Notes: a model not told the origin generated them from the letters alone. A stretch of DNA of 64,000 nt from Bacteroidaceae bacterium (GCA_017416705.1 JAFQBG010000003.1:62001-126000); one strand, 5' to 3'. Positions 55,966 to 62,255 are shown, counted from the first letter of the stretch. A program made the numbers and translations.

Positions 55966-56075
55966 TGGTAGCCCGTTTTTATAATTTCATTGCGAAGATA
56001 GTGCAAATATCCCTACATGCAAAATAAATGACACCCTTGCACGGCTTGCAGTGTGGTAGCTTGGCTGTAAATACC

Positions 56076-56552
56076 CTATAATCCAATATTTATCGTTATC
56101 CCGTTTCCGCCGTACTCATCGAAGAATTTGAATAACTCCTTTTCCTTTTTTCGCGAGTCTGTGAGTCTGTAATCGTCGCTGTTTTTGTCGTGGCAGAAAT
56201 TGCAGCCCGGCATCAGGCAGCCTGCTGTGTCATTGCCGTTTGTTCCTCGGTGTATAGCTATGCCTGTTCTTCCCGGAACGGCATCGACATACCATTTGAA
56301 ACGTTGCCATTTATGTTTTGGGCGCACTATGTTATATGTGCCGCACATAATGGCCTTGTCGTCGCCGGCTATACGCGCCCTGTCGTAGTTGGTCTGGGGT
56401 TCAAGAAAATAGCCCTCCATTGAATTTACCTTGTCGCCCTGCTTGTTGTATGCCGTTGCTATGAATGCGCTGACGGTGCTGTTCTTGCCATACCATAGTC
56501 TGTTTGTGTTTATAACAATGTTGGTATCCTCATTTTTTGTGCTTTTTGCCAT
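56076..56552 (-). CDS. DUF5675-like protein; putative cell-wall-targeting effector
   Basis: A 158-residue protein without signal peptide or membrane helix. The C-terminal half has IAIHRGTNGNDTAGCLMPG near residues 97-115, the His...Gly-Cys pattern of DUF5675. It resembles the active site of L,D-transpeptidase-like (YkuD) domains (IHG...SxGC). The last stretch is LFKFFDEYGGNGITINIGL, and a broken copy of this tail occurs at 59170-59301. No immunity-like gene lies immediately downstream. It is possibly an antibacterial cargo that cuts or exchanges peptidoglycan links, but this is inference. Full function is unknown. Confidence 0.55.
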   Translation of the reverse strand: MAKSTKNEDTNIVINTNRLWYGKNSTVSAFIATAYNKQGDKVNSMEGYFLEPQTNYDRARIAGDDKAIMCGTYNIVRPKHKWQRFKWYVDAVPGRTGIAIHRGTNGNDTAGCLMPGCNFCHDKNSDDYRLTDSRKKEKELFKFFDEYGGNGITINIGL

Positions 56553-56715
56553 AGTCCTTTTTTTATGGCAAATTTATAGTGTGGGCGCTGTCGGGTGGTT
56601 GCAGAATTAATAATTTGTTTGCTACTTGCCATAATCCATGTTATAGACGAAAATTTATCTGTAATTCCGTTCGCCAAAATTCATGGCTTGTTAAAAAAAT
56701 ATAAAAAGCGTTGGG

Positions 56716-56769
56716 TTTTTATTGTTTTTCGATAAAAATATATACTTTTATATCGTTAAACAATAAAAA
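56716..56769 (+). promoter_or_regulatory. Inverted-repeat operator in front of the DUF2975/HTH operon
   Basis: Twelve-base arms TTTTTATTGTTT (56716-56727) and its complement (56758-56769) flank an AT-rich centre with an imperfect TCGAT/ATCG pair and a TATACTTTTA stretch. The repeat ends 12 bases before the ATG of the DUF2975 gene and would overlap its promoter. It is a plausible binding site for the small HTH regulator encoded downstream. Confidence 0.45.
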
Positions 56770-56780
56770 ATTATCGAATT

Positions 56781-57254
56781 ATGAAAATGCAATCATCAAA
56801 ACTAATGAAATGGGTCACTGTTTTTGTAATTTTTTTCGGAATAGTTAATATGCTCATAATGCTGTTTCAGGCCGAGGCTGCTTTGGGCATTTGGAGCGAG
56901 GAGGCTCTTGCAAAATGGGACGAAACCATTCTATGGCTTCAAATGAGCATACTTGCGGGGCGCACTATTTTCGGGCTTGCGTTAAATGTGCTGGCAATGC
57001 TTTTTATGCTAAATTCCATCAGGTTCATACGTCGTAGCGAGTTTTTCTCCAAGTGCAACGAGTTTGTTTTGTGGTGGTCGGTGCCTGTCTATTTTATTTT
57101 CAGTTTTTGTAGCGGTAATATGGACATTGTCTATGGTGTCAGATACCTAAACGTAAATTCCGATACATTTTTTGTATCTTTGTTGCTCGTTGGTATTGCT
57201 TTGATTTATTCCGCCGGTGTACGTTTGAGCGAGGAAAACCGTTTAACAGTGTAA
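56781..57254 (+). CDS. DUF2975 membrane protein
   Basis: A 157-residue protein with four transmembrane helices (about 10-30, 55-78, 90-108 and 125-145). The layout, charged loop RFIRRSEFFSKCNEF near residue 80-94 and the partner gene fit DUF2975, a family nearly always encoded with a small YozG-type HTH regulator. Here the regulator starts 11 bases downstream on the same strand. Function is unknown; such pairs behave like membrane sensor/regulator units. It interrupts the otherwise minus-strand island. Confidence 0.75.
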   Translation: MKMQSSKLMKWVTVFVIFFGIVNMLIMLFQAEAALGIWSEEALAKWDETILWLQMSILAGRTIFGLALNVLAMLFMLNSIRFIRRSEFFSKCNEFVLWWSVPVYFIFSFCSGNMDIVYGVRYLNVNSDTFFVSLLLVGIALIYSAGVRLSEENRLTV

Positions 57255-57265
57255 GTAAAAACAGT

Positions 57266-57475
57266 ATGTCAATAATAGTAAATGTAGATGTAATGCTTGC
57301 TAAACGCAAGATGTCTTCGGGCGAGCTTGCCGAAAAAATAGGTATAACAGCAGCCAATATGTCCATTTTGAAAACGGGCAAGGCGCGTGCTATTCGTTTT
57401 TCGACGCTCGATGCCATTTGTAAAATTCTCGATTGCCAGCCTGGCGATATTTTGGAATATTGCGACGAGGAGTAA
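57266..57475 (+). CDS. Small HTH transcriptional regulator (Cro/CI, YozG-like)
   Basis: A 69-residue DNA-binding protein consisting only of a helix-turn-helix: VDVMLAKRKMSSGELAEKIG, then ITAANMSILKTGKARAIRF and LDAICKILDCQPGDILEY. This is the short Xre-type domain found with DUF2975 proteins. It probably regulates its own operon through the inverted repeat at 56716-56769. The acidic end (CDEE) is a chance similarity to the DUF2795 tail, not a repeat. Confidence 0.83.
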   Translation: MSIIVNVDVMLAKRKMSSGELAEKIGITAANMSILKTGKARAIRFSTLDAICKILDCQPGDILEYCDEE

Positions 57476-57494
57476 CTTTATCAATGATATAAAA

Positions 57495-57575
57495 CTAATA
57501 AATAGTACAATTCTTTTCAAGAATTATAAGTTTTCCATTGTCTGCTGCGTTTATTACTTGGTTTTATAATGCCTT
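57495..57575 (-). pseudogene. Broken 3' tail of a DUF6973-like effector gene
   Basis: Read on the minus strand, the last codons give ...NQVINAADNGKLIILEKN then a stop at 57495-57497. This matches the C-terminus of the intact protein at 61145-61639 (NNVIDAANNGKLYMLK) in 10 of about 16 positions. An in-frame TAA interrupts it just upstream (AL*NQV). Only about 25 codons remain and there is no start. It is a decayed gene tail lying just past the 57645-58334 gene, as expected if an older effector cassette was lost. Confidence 0.6.
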
Positions 57576-57644
57576 GATAATCAATGTGACTATTCCAATA
57601 CAAGTGTTTGGGAAGTACAACTTGGCTATAAAAGCCTCTTATTA

Positions 57645-58334
57645 TCAATAGCCGTCTCTGTAACCATTAAAAACGTGTTTGTAATTCCGATTGTCGTATT
57701 TTTGTTTGTACTCCTCATAGTTATGTGGGAGTAATATGGGGTAGTTTATTCCATCATAGAAATATTTAAATGCAGTATATGATATTTCCATTTGTTCTGG
57801 ATATTTCTGCTTGTTTAGGTGGTATAGTTTCTCGAAATGATGAAATCTATCACATTCGGTAACAGTGGACCAGCAAAATTGCCAAAATTGCATCTGGTGC
57901 CCTTTCCTTAATTTTGAGAGGTAATTAAGCACTAATTCATCGTTATTTAAAATGTAGCCGACTAAATAATCTTGATAAATTCCTGTACACTCCCCGGTTT
58001 CTTTCATTCCAATCGTAAGATCGACTATTTTCTTGCATTGTATGGTATCGTTTATATGCGTCAAGGACATTAGGGTGGCGATGTGCTCACTGCACATATC
58101 ACACATTGCATCGTTGCCCGGCTCATTATATACAAAACTGTATGTCATATAGAACTCCAACCAAGTCGTGGGATAAGCCTCTAAAAACTCCATTTCTGTT
58201 TCGCTGGTGCGTTCTCCACTCATTAAAACTTTGTAGGCATTGTTCAGTCGCGCAGTGTCAACGGGGAAATATTGCGCCGACGCAGTCAGCATCGTAGTTA
58301 CCAACAGAACAAGGGTTAAAAATAGTCGTTTCAT
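57645..58334 (-). CDS. Secreted protein of unknown function (229 aa)
   Basis: A 229-residue exported protein with a clear signal peptide (MKRLFLTLVLLVTTMLTASAQ, cut after residue 21; written here in parts as MKRLFLTLVLLV and TASAQ). It contains two cysteine pairs (CDMC near 77-80, CKK and GECTG near 100-117) and many Tyr/Phe residues. No domain is recognised. It follows the lipoprotein at 58368 by 33 bases, so both are probably expressed together. By position after a decayed effector it could be an immunity or accessory protein, which is inference. Confidence 0.6.
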   Translation of the reverse strand: MKRLFLTLVLLVTTMLTASAQYFPVDTARLNNAYKVLMSGERTSETEMEFLEAYPTTWLEFYMTYSFVYNEPGNDAMCDMCSEHIATLMSLTHINDTIQCKKIVDLTIGMKETGECTGIYQDYLVGYILNNDELVLNYLSKLRKGHQMQFWQFCWSTVTECDRFHHFEKLYHLNKQKYPEQMEISYTAFKYFYDGINYPILLPHNYEEYKQKYDNRNYKHVFNGYRDGY

Positions 58335-58367
58335 AATATCTGTTATTGGCTTATAAAGCGGATGTTG

Positions 58368-59159
58368 TCATTCGTCAAGATAATAGATATTTCTTTTTTT
58401 GTAATCGTTGCGATAACCCTCAGAAGCGGTGTCGATAATTTTACGTTCCACCCAATTGCCCTTCTTGTCGTATTTATACTTTATTGCAATATTTGTCCAT
58501 TCCTGACTGTCTGACGGCATATTCTCACTTTGCTCGACAACATAACCCATCTTGTCCTTCTTCTTTTTTGTAATTGTGTAAATGTTGCCTGTTACTGCCA
58601 AGAAACACTCTTCAACCTCTGTTCCGTCACTATTATATGTGTAACGATATTTATATGGAGGGATTCCATCGCAAAAGTATTCAAACGCAACGTCCGGACG
58701 ATTTTCTTTGTCGTATGAATTGTGCCTCATATACAGCAATACCATTTTTGTTGTATCGGGATAAATATATCCGTAATCCATAAGTAAAGTGATATTTTTT
58801 CTATCATCGAACTCCACTATTGTGTAGGATGTTTCTTTTTGATTGTTGTCGTAATAATGTTGTCTTATTTCGTTGGAACTATAATGATACTTGCAAAATC
58901 CATCCTCTTTGCCTTTGGAATAGAATTTTGCCTTTACAAGATGTCCGTTTTCATTATACTCAAAAAAAGTAGAATCACCCCCATGCTCATCGCTATTGGC
59001 TATTGCAGAAACTTTACCGTTCAAAAAACTGTTCCCATACAGCGTAGTCGGCCCAGTTGCAATACCAACCTCTTCATCGGTGCTTTTATTTCCTGCACAC
59101 GAAAAAGAAATAAAAAGACAAGTTGCAAACAATATTGTATTGGCAAATAATCTATCCAT
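58368..59159 (-). CDS. Lipoprotein with YD-like repeats; putative immunity protein
   Basis: A 263-residue lipoprotein (lipobox SFSC, Cys21). Its body has repeating Y-x-Y-N/D-x2-G-x2-V units: FEYNENGHLVKAKFY near 67, YRYTYNSDGTEVEECF near 167 and YKYDKKGNWVERKII near 228. Such YD-type repeats form beta sheets. It starts 10 bases after the stop of a broken DUF5675-like tail (59170), the position an immunity gene takes after its effector. Its own effector now being a fragment, it may be an orphan immunity gene. The assignment is inferred from layout only. Confidence 0.6.
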   Translation of the reverse strand: MDRLFANTILFATCLFISFSCAGNKSTDEEVGIATGPTTLYGNSFLNGKVSAIANSDEHGGDSTFFEYNENGHLVKAKFYSKGKEDGFCKYHYSSNEIRQHYYDNNQKETSYTIVEFDDRKNITLLMDYGYIYPDTTKMVLLYMRHNSYDKENRPDVAFEYFCDGIPPYKYRYTYNSDGTEVEECFLAVTGNIYTITKKKKDKMGYVVEQSENMPSDSQEWTNIAIKYKYDKKGNWVERKIIDTASEGYRNDYKKRNIYYLDE

Positions 59160-59169
59160 AGCTGAAACT

Positions 59170-59301
59170 TTAAAAACCTATATTTATCTTTATTCCTTTT
59201 TTACCATAATTGTTGAAAAACTTAAAAAGTTTATCCCTTGTTGTTCTAGAATTTTTTATTATATAACCATGTTTATCATTGTGTTCAAAAGTGTCATACT
59301 T
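59170..59301 (-). pseudogene. Chimeric scar: 3' tail of a DUF5675-like effector gene
   Basis: On the minus strand, 43 codons read FEHNDKHGYIIKNSRTTRDK then LFKFFNNYGKKGIKINIGF and stop at 59170-59172. The last part matches the end of the intact DUF5675 protein (LFKFFDEYGGNGITINIGL) in most positions. Immediately upstream, at 59302-59316, the sequence instead matches codons 4-9 (YLNKPS) of the DUF6973-like gene at 61145-61639, but in another frame and without the ATG. The start of one effector gene is thus fused to the tail of another. Confidence 0.7.
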
Positions 59302-59316
59302 GGTCTATTTAAATAA

Positions 59317-59543
59317 TTTAAAATTTTACTGTTAATAACGGCGCAAAATAATATATGGTTTCTGTGACAAGGTTGCTAAATTGCCACTTTCTTCTGGTTA
59401 CTACAAATTTACAACCCCCAAAAGCCAAAGTCAATAATTCTCAAAGAATTGCCCTTCTTTTTTAGGTTTATTAACAGAAAATAAATTTGTATAGTGTAAA
59501 CGCACCAATAGCAGCGTCTGATAGCGTTGCAGACTTATTTCGC
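59317..59543. repeat. Promoter/leader direct repeat, copy 1
   Basis: 227 bases that match 61642-61869 with about seven differences (about 97%), in the same orientation. Homology continues at lower identity on the low-coordinate side to 59296 (and 61611). Copy 1 lacks about 10 bases covering the ATG of the downstream gene. It contains no protein gene; on the minus strand it has a TAAATTTG -7 element (59404-59411). Between this repeat and the small ORF at 59653 nothing else is recognised except a possible plus-strand -7 box TATATTTG at 59601-59608. Confidence 0.9.
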
Positions 59544-59600
59544 GTTGCTGCTGTGAAAAATATTTAAGCAAGCTTCATATATTTCTCGCTCGTTTGTTAT

Positions 59601-59608
59601 TATATTTG
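59601..59608 (+). promoter_or_regulatory. Possible -7 promoter element for the 59653-60677 operon
   Basis: TATATTTG in the context TTGTTATTATATTTG, 45 bases before the ATG of the small ORF. The same context precedes the barrel gene at 37619-37626. No good -33 TTTG at the right distance is visible, so confidence is modest. Confidence 0.4.
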
Positions 59609-59652
59609 CAGTACATTTTTGTGTCATTGATAAACTTAAAATTTGATGTATT

Positions 59653-59745
59653 ATGAATGACAATGATTTTGAAATGATTGAAGAATTTCAATCGGATAGT
59701 ATGGATGAACTTGTAAGTGAAAGGAAAAAGAATAAAAGCTTATGA
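59653..59745 (+). CDS. Small acidic ORF (30 aa) coupled to a lipoprotein gene
   Basis: A 30-residue reading frame beginning MNDNDFEMIEEFQSDSMDEL and ending in a basic SERKKNKSL. Its stop overlaps the start of the next gene by 4 bases (ATGA at 59742-59745), a sign of coupled translation. No homologue is recognised. It could be a true small protein, a leader peptide, or the last codons of a lost larger gene. There is no repeat or signal sequence in it. Confidence 0.4.
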   Translation: MNDNDFEMIEEFQSDSMDELVSERKKNKSL

Positions 59746-60677
59746 AAAGGTTTTTGTTAATCGTTTGCACGTTGAGCATTATTGCTTGCAATGGCAATAA
59801 ACAGGTTGATGTTGCGGGCATTACCCCCTCGCCATTCGTGGGTTGCTGGGAATGTGTAAGAGCAAGTGATACTATTCAAAATCTCTCGGTGCGCATAGGC
59901 GAGCGAGGCGATTCGCTGCTTGTGGCATTTTTTTGGGAGAGGCAGAAACCTTTTTATATGACAGGTAACCCATTGAGCGATAGCAATGGCAATGCCATAC
60001 CGCAGGCTTGTATTCTTGTTCCAAAAAGTGGTAACAGTGCGGTTGGCACAATTGTGAACCAATATTTTAGTGTGTTCCAGAAATATCCAAAGAATGAATA
60101 CTACCCCCTTGCCTTTGAGTTAAAATCGCTCGATACGCTCACGTTTAAAATAAGCGGTAATGTAAATTATTGGCCCGACAGCGGGGTACTTGTGCGTAAA
60201 AACAGCGAGAATTACTCTTTTTCAACCGAGGTGGTAGATTTATATAAAGAAAAAGCCTTCGTACCCGACGCCGATGTTTCGGCTGTAAATAAATTTGATG
60301 TTGCGGGCATTAAGCCCACCCCGTTTGTGGGTGAATGGGCGTGGGAGAAAAACGGACCTTGGCAAGATTTTAGTATAAGCATAGCCGCAAAGGGCGATTC
60401 GCTGTTGCTTGTAGCCGGTGGTGTGTTTTTGGGTGGCGCCAGAATACAAATGCCGGATATTGGCAGCGATGGCAACTGCTTGCCACAGGCTCGCTTGCTC
60501 GCTCCCAAGCGAGGGAACAGAGCCGTTGGACGGTTCTTTTCTGATGCCGATTGTGGGGTTACGTTGGAACTTTTCAGCGAAAACACCCTATTGTTCAAAA
60601 CCGCAGAAAAACTTGGCTTCTGGCCCGATAGCGCGGTGATGGTGCGAACAAGCATTGATAGTGCGGTTTTCAAATAA
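59742..60677 (+). CDS. Internally duplicated lipoprotein; putative immunity or inhibitor
   Basis: A 311-residue lipoprotein (lipobox IIAC, Cys16). It consists of two similar units, about residues 23-153 and 186-302. Each begins VAGIxPxPFVGxW, then has GDSLL, a central GNxxPQAxxLxPKxGNxAVG stretch and ends xxWPDSxVxVR. The fold looks like a beta barrel of the lipocalin/DUF4488 type, but the family is not recognised. It is convergent with the 60730 gene and lies between the two 227-bp repeats. The periplasmic location suits an immunity or protease-inhibitor role; this is inference. Confidence 0.6.
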   Translation: MKRFLLIVCTLSIIACNGNKQVDVAGITPSPFVGCWECVRASDTIQNLSVRIGERGDSLLVAFFWERQKPFYMTGNPLSDSNGNAIPQACILVPKSGNSAVGTIVNQYFSVFQKYPKNEYYPLAFELKSLDTLTFKISGNVNYWPDSGVLVRKNSENYSFSTEVVDLYKEKAFVPDADVSAVNKFDVAGIKPTPFVGEWAWEKNGPWQDFSISIAAKGDSLLLVAGGVFLGGARIQMPDIGSDGNCLPQARLLAPKRGNRAVGRFFSDADCGVTLELFSENTLLFKTAEKLGFWPDSAVMVRTSIDSAVFK

Positions 60678-60697
60678 CAGTGTTCATATAGTAAATT

Positions 60698-60724
60698 TTA
60701 ATACTCCTCCTCGTCGAAGAAGAA
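60698..60724. repeat. 27-bp copy of the DUF2795 gene's 3' end (far copy)
   Basis: Exact 27-base match to 61947-61973, the last nine codons (including the stop) of the DUF2795 gene (FFDEEEY and stop, minus strand). This copy has no gene attached. The two copies are direct repeats 1249 bases apart and bracket the lipoprotein, the DUF6973-like gene and repeat copy 2. This looks like an attachment-site duplication or a recombination scar. Confidence 0.75.
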
Positions 60725-60729
60725 TAATC

Positions 60730-61170
60730 CTATTCTTCGTATAAATGCACATATCTGTTTTCATCTAAAATAAATCTTTGTTCAAAAGAGAATTCCGGTC
60801 CGTGATTGATAATTTCAGATGTAGAAAAATATGCACTCCTGTTCCCTATTTCTGTATATGCTTTTATAGTGTCGTTGTCTATGAAAACGATTCTGACAAA
60901 TGTATCATCCAGCGTGTAGCTGATTTCCTCCCTTAGTTCTTGTGACATCTTATATGGCAGCGACCAAATAACATCCTCGTCATCATACGGATGTATTAAA
61001 TACATGCTATCATACTTTTCTTCGCAGTAATCGGCAAAAGAAAATGGCTCTCCAATCATCTGCCTTTCAAGTTGAAGTTCGAGTATCGGTTCAGTAGGTT
61101 TGCAACTGACAAATAACAATGTTGTCAATATTGTTATTATAAAATTATTTAAGCATATATAGTTTCCCAT
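60730..61170 (-). CDS. Lipoprotein, putative immunity protein of the DUF6973-like effector
   Basis: A 146-residue lipoprotein with a hydrophobic signal (NFIITILTTLLFVSC, Cys23 from the chosen ATG at 61170) and an acidic body (YCEEKYDSMYLIHPYDDEDV, ending HLYEE). No domain is recognised. Its start overlaps the 3' end of the DUF6973-like gene by 26 bases, the arrangement expected for an effector followed by its immunity gene. A small hairpin (GAAGAAT...ATTCTTC) follows its stop. The in-frame Met at 61182 is an alternative start. Confidence 0.6.
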   Translation of the reverse strand: MGNYICLNNFIITILTTLLFVSCKPTEPILELQLERQMIGEPFSFADYCEEKYDSMYLIHPYDDEDVIWSLPYKMSQELREEISYTLDDTFVRIVFIDNDTIKAYTEIGNRSAYFSTSEIINHGPEFSFEQRFILDENRYVHLYEE

Positions 61171-61639
61171 TGTTCGCTGCATCTATTACGTTGTTTAATA
61201 GTTCTTCATCGCTCCAACCATTTATAATGGCTTGCTTGCCTAAATAGTATCCAACAGAGTTGTTGTGTAAATCCATTTGCTTCTCATTTATGTTATTATC
61301 TGGTTTGTTCTCGTGAGCATTCCCGTATTCCTCTGCATGTGATGAGTATAATCCTGCATCCATTTGGTTTAGTGCGCACCAATAGCAATGACGGATTGCG
61401 TCACCATATCCATCTTTTTTATTGGGGAAATGTTCAACAGCACTCCTAGCCTTATTAGCGTTGTTGTTGAACTTATATGCAAGAACTGGATGTCTAAATA
61501 CAAAACTCTTTTCGTCATTGGAAAGGGTTTTGAATGTTTTTTCATAATCATCTTTTTGCGGTTTGATATAACCTTCATTCCCATCCTCATACGCTGTTGC
61601 AATCTCAAAAATACTTGGTTTGTTTAAATAATCTGCCAT
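61145..61639 (-). CDS. DUF6973-like protein; putative toxin/effector
   Basis: A 164-residue protein without signal peptide. The core reads DAIRHCYWCALNQMDAGLYSS (about 79-99, written in two overlapping parts in the family), then HAEEYGNAHEN near 100 and MDLHNNSVGYYLGKQA near 121-136. The conserved Arg-His, His-Glu and Asp-x-His-Asn residues look like a metal or catalytic site and recall the DUF6973 family found in toxin-like proteins. I recognise it from memory, so the family label is tentative. Expression would come from the leader repeat 61642-61869 immediately upstream. The lipoprotein at 60730 is the likely partner. Confidence 0.55.
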   Translation of the reverse strand: MADYLNKPSIFEIATAYEDGNEGYIKPQKDDYEKTFKTLSNDEKSFVFRHPVLAYKFNNNANKARSAVEHFPNKKDGYGDAIRHCYWCALNQMDAGLYSSHAEEYGNAHENKPDNNINEKQMDLHNNSVGYYLGKQAIINGWSDEELLNNVIDAANNGKLYMLK

Positions 61640-61641
61640 AT

Positions 61642-61869
61642 TTTAAAATTTTACTGTTAATAACAGCGCAAAACTAATATATGGTTTCTGTGACAAGGTT
61701 GCTAAATTGCCACTTTCTTGTGGTTACTACAAATTTACAACCCCCAAAAGCCAAAGTCAATAATTCTCAAAGAATTGCCCTTCTTTTTTAGGTTTATTAA
61801 CAGAAAATGAATTTGTATAGTGTAAACGCACCAATAGCAGCGTGTGACAGCGTTGCAGATTTATTTCGC
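61642..61869. repeat. Promoter/leader direct repeat, copy 2
   Basis: 228 bases, about 97% identical to 59317-59543. It ends 2 bases before the ATG of the DUF6973-like gene, so it supplies that gene's promoter and leader. The minus strand has the -7 element TAAATTTG at 61730-61737 with ATTG 20 bases upstream, giving a leader of about 85 bases. Its other end touches the DUF2795 terminator. The 61640-61946 interval contains only this repeat and the terminator. Confidence 0.9.
61730..61737 (-). promoter_or_regulatory. -7 promoter element of the DUF6973-like gene
   Basis: TAAATTTG on the minus strand, a perfect TAnnTTTG element within the leader repeat. The -33 position shows ATTG (one mismatch to TTTG) at 20 bases spacing. 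The same element is preserved in repeat copy 1 (59404-59411), where it no longer drives an intact gene. Confidence 0.5.
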
Positions 61870-61889
61870 TTGTGAACGGGTACAAAATA

Positions 61890-61920
61890 AGGGAAACAAG
61901 TTTTTTATCCTTGTTTCCCT
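61890..61920 (-). terminator. Intrinsic terminator of the DUF2795 gene
   Basis: Perfect 11-bp inverted repeat AGGGAAACAAG (61890-61900) and its complement (61910-61920) with a 9-base loop. It lies 27 bases past the DUF2795 stop on the minus strand and is followed by TATTTTGT. It separates the conserved operon from the island. Confidence 0.75.
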
Positions 61921-61946
61921 GTTGATATTCAATTAATTGCTTAATA

Positions 61947-62171
61947 TTAATACTCCTCCTCGTCGAAGAAGAAATCTTCGTTGCTGCTGGGGTAATCGGG
62001 CCAAATATCCTCGATGTTTTCGTATGTTTCGCCTTCGTCTTCAATTTCTTGAAGGTTTTCTATTACTTCCAATGGTGCGCCTGAGCGTACTGCGTAGTCG
62101 ATGAGCTCGTCTTTTGTTGCGGGCCATGGCGCGTCTTCGAGCTTAGATGCTAATTCAAGTGTCCAATACAT
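61947..62171 (-). CDS. DUF2795 protein
   Basis: A 74-residue acidic protein: MYWTLELASKLEDAPWPATK, then DELIDYAVRSGAPLEVIENL, an acidic middle and the end FFFDEEEY. This is the highly conserved Bacteroidota DUF2795 protein with a helix-turn-helix-like fold. Its function is unknown. Its last nine codons are duplicated exactly at 60698-60724, so its 3' end appears to be a recombination target. It precedes the cobalamin adenosyltransferase by 84 bases downstream in the gene order on the minus strand. Confidence 0.88.
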   Translation of the reverse strand: MYWTLELASKLEDAPWPATKDELIDYAVRSGAPLEVIENLQEIEDEGETYENIEDIWPDYPSSNEDFFFDEEEY

Positions 62172-62255
62172 AATTTTAAAATTATATTGTTTATATTATT
62201 TTTTTGATATTATTCCCTGTTTTTCGTTAGGGTGTGCAAAAATAGTCAAAATTCT

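Noticed and set aside
57454-57475. Acidic end of the HTH protein (GACGAGGAG) as a further DUF2795-end repeat
   Set aside because: Only about 11 bases match, on the opposite strand; this is chance similarity of acidic codons.
61757-62044. 95-codon minus-strand ORF across leader repeat copy 2
   Set aside because: It crosses the DUF2795 gene end, a terminator and a non-coding repeat, and is not kept in copy 1.
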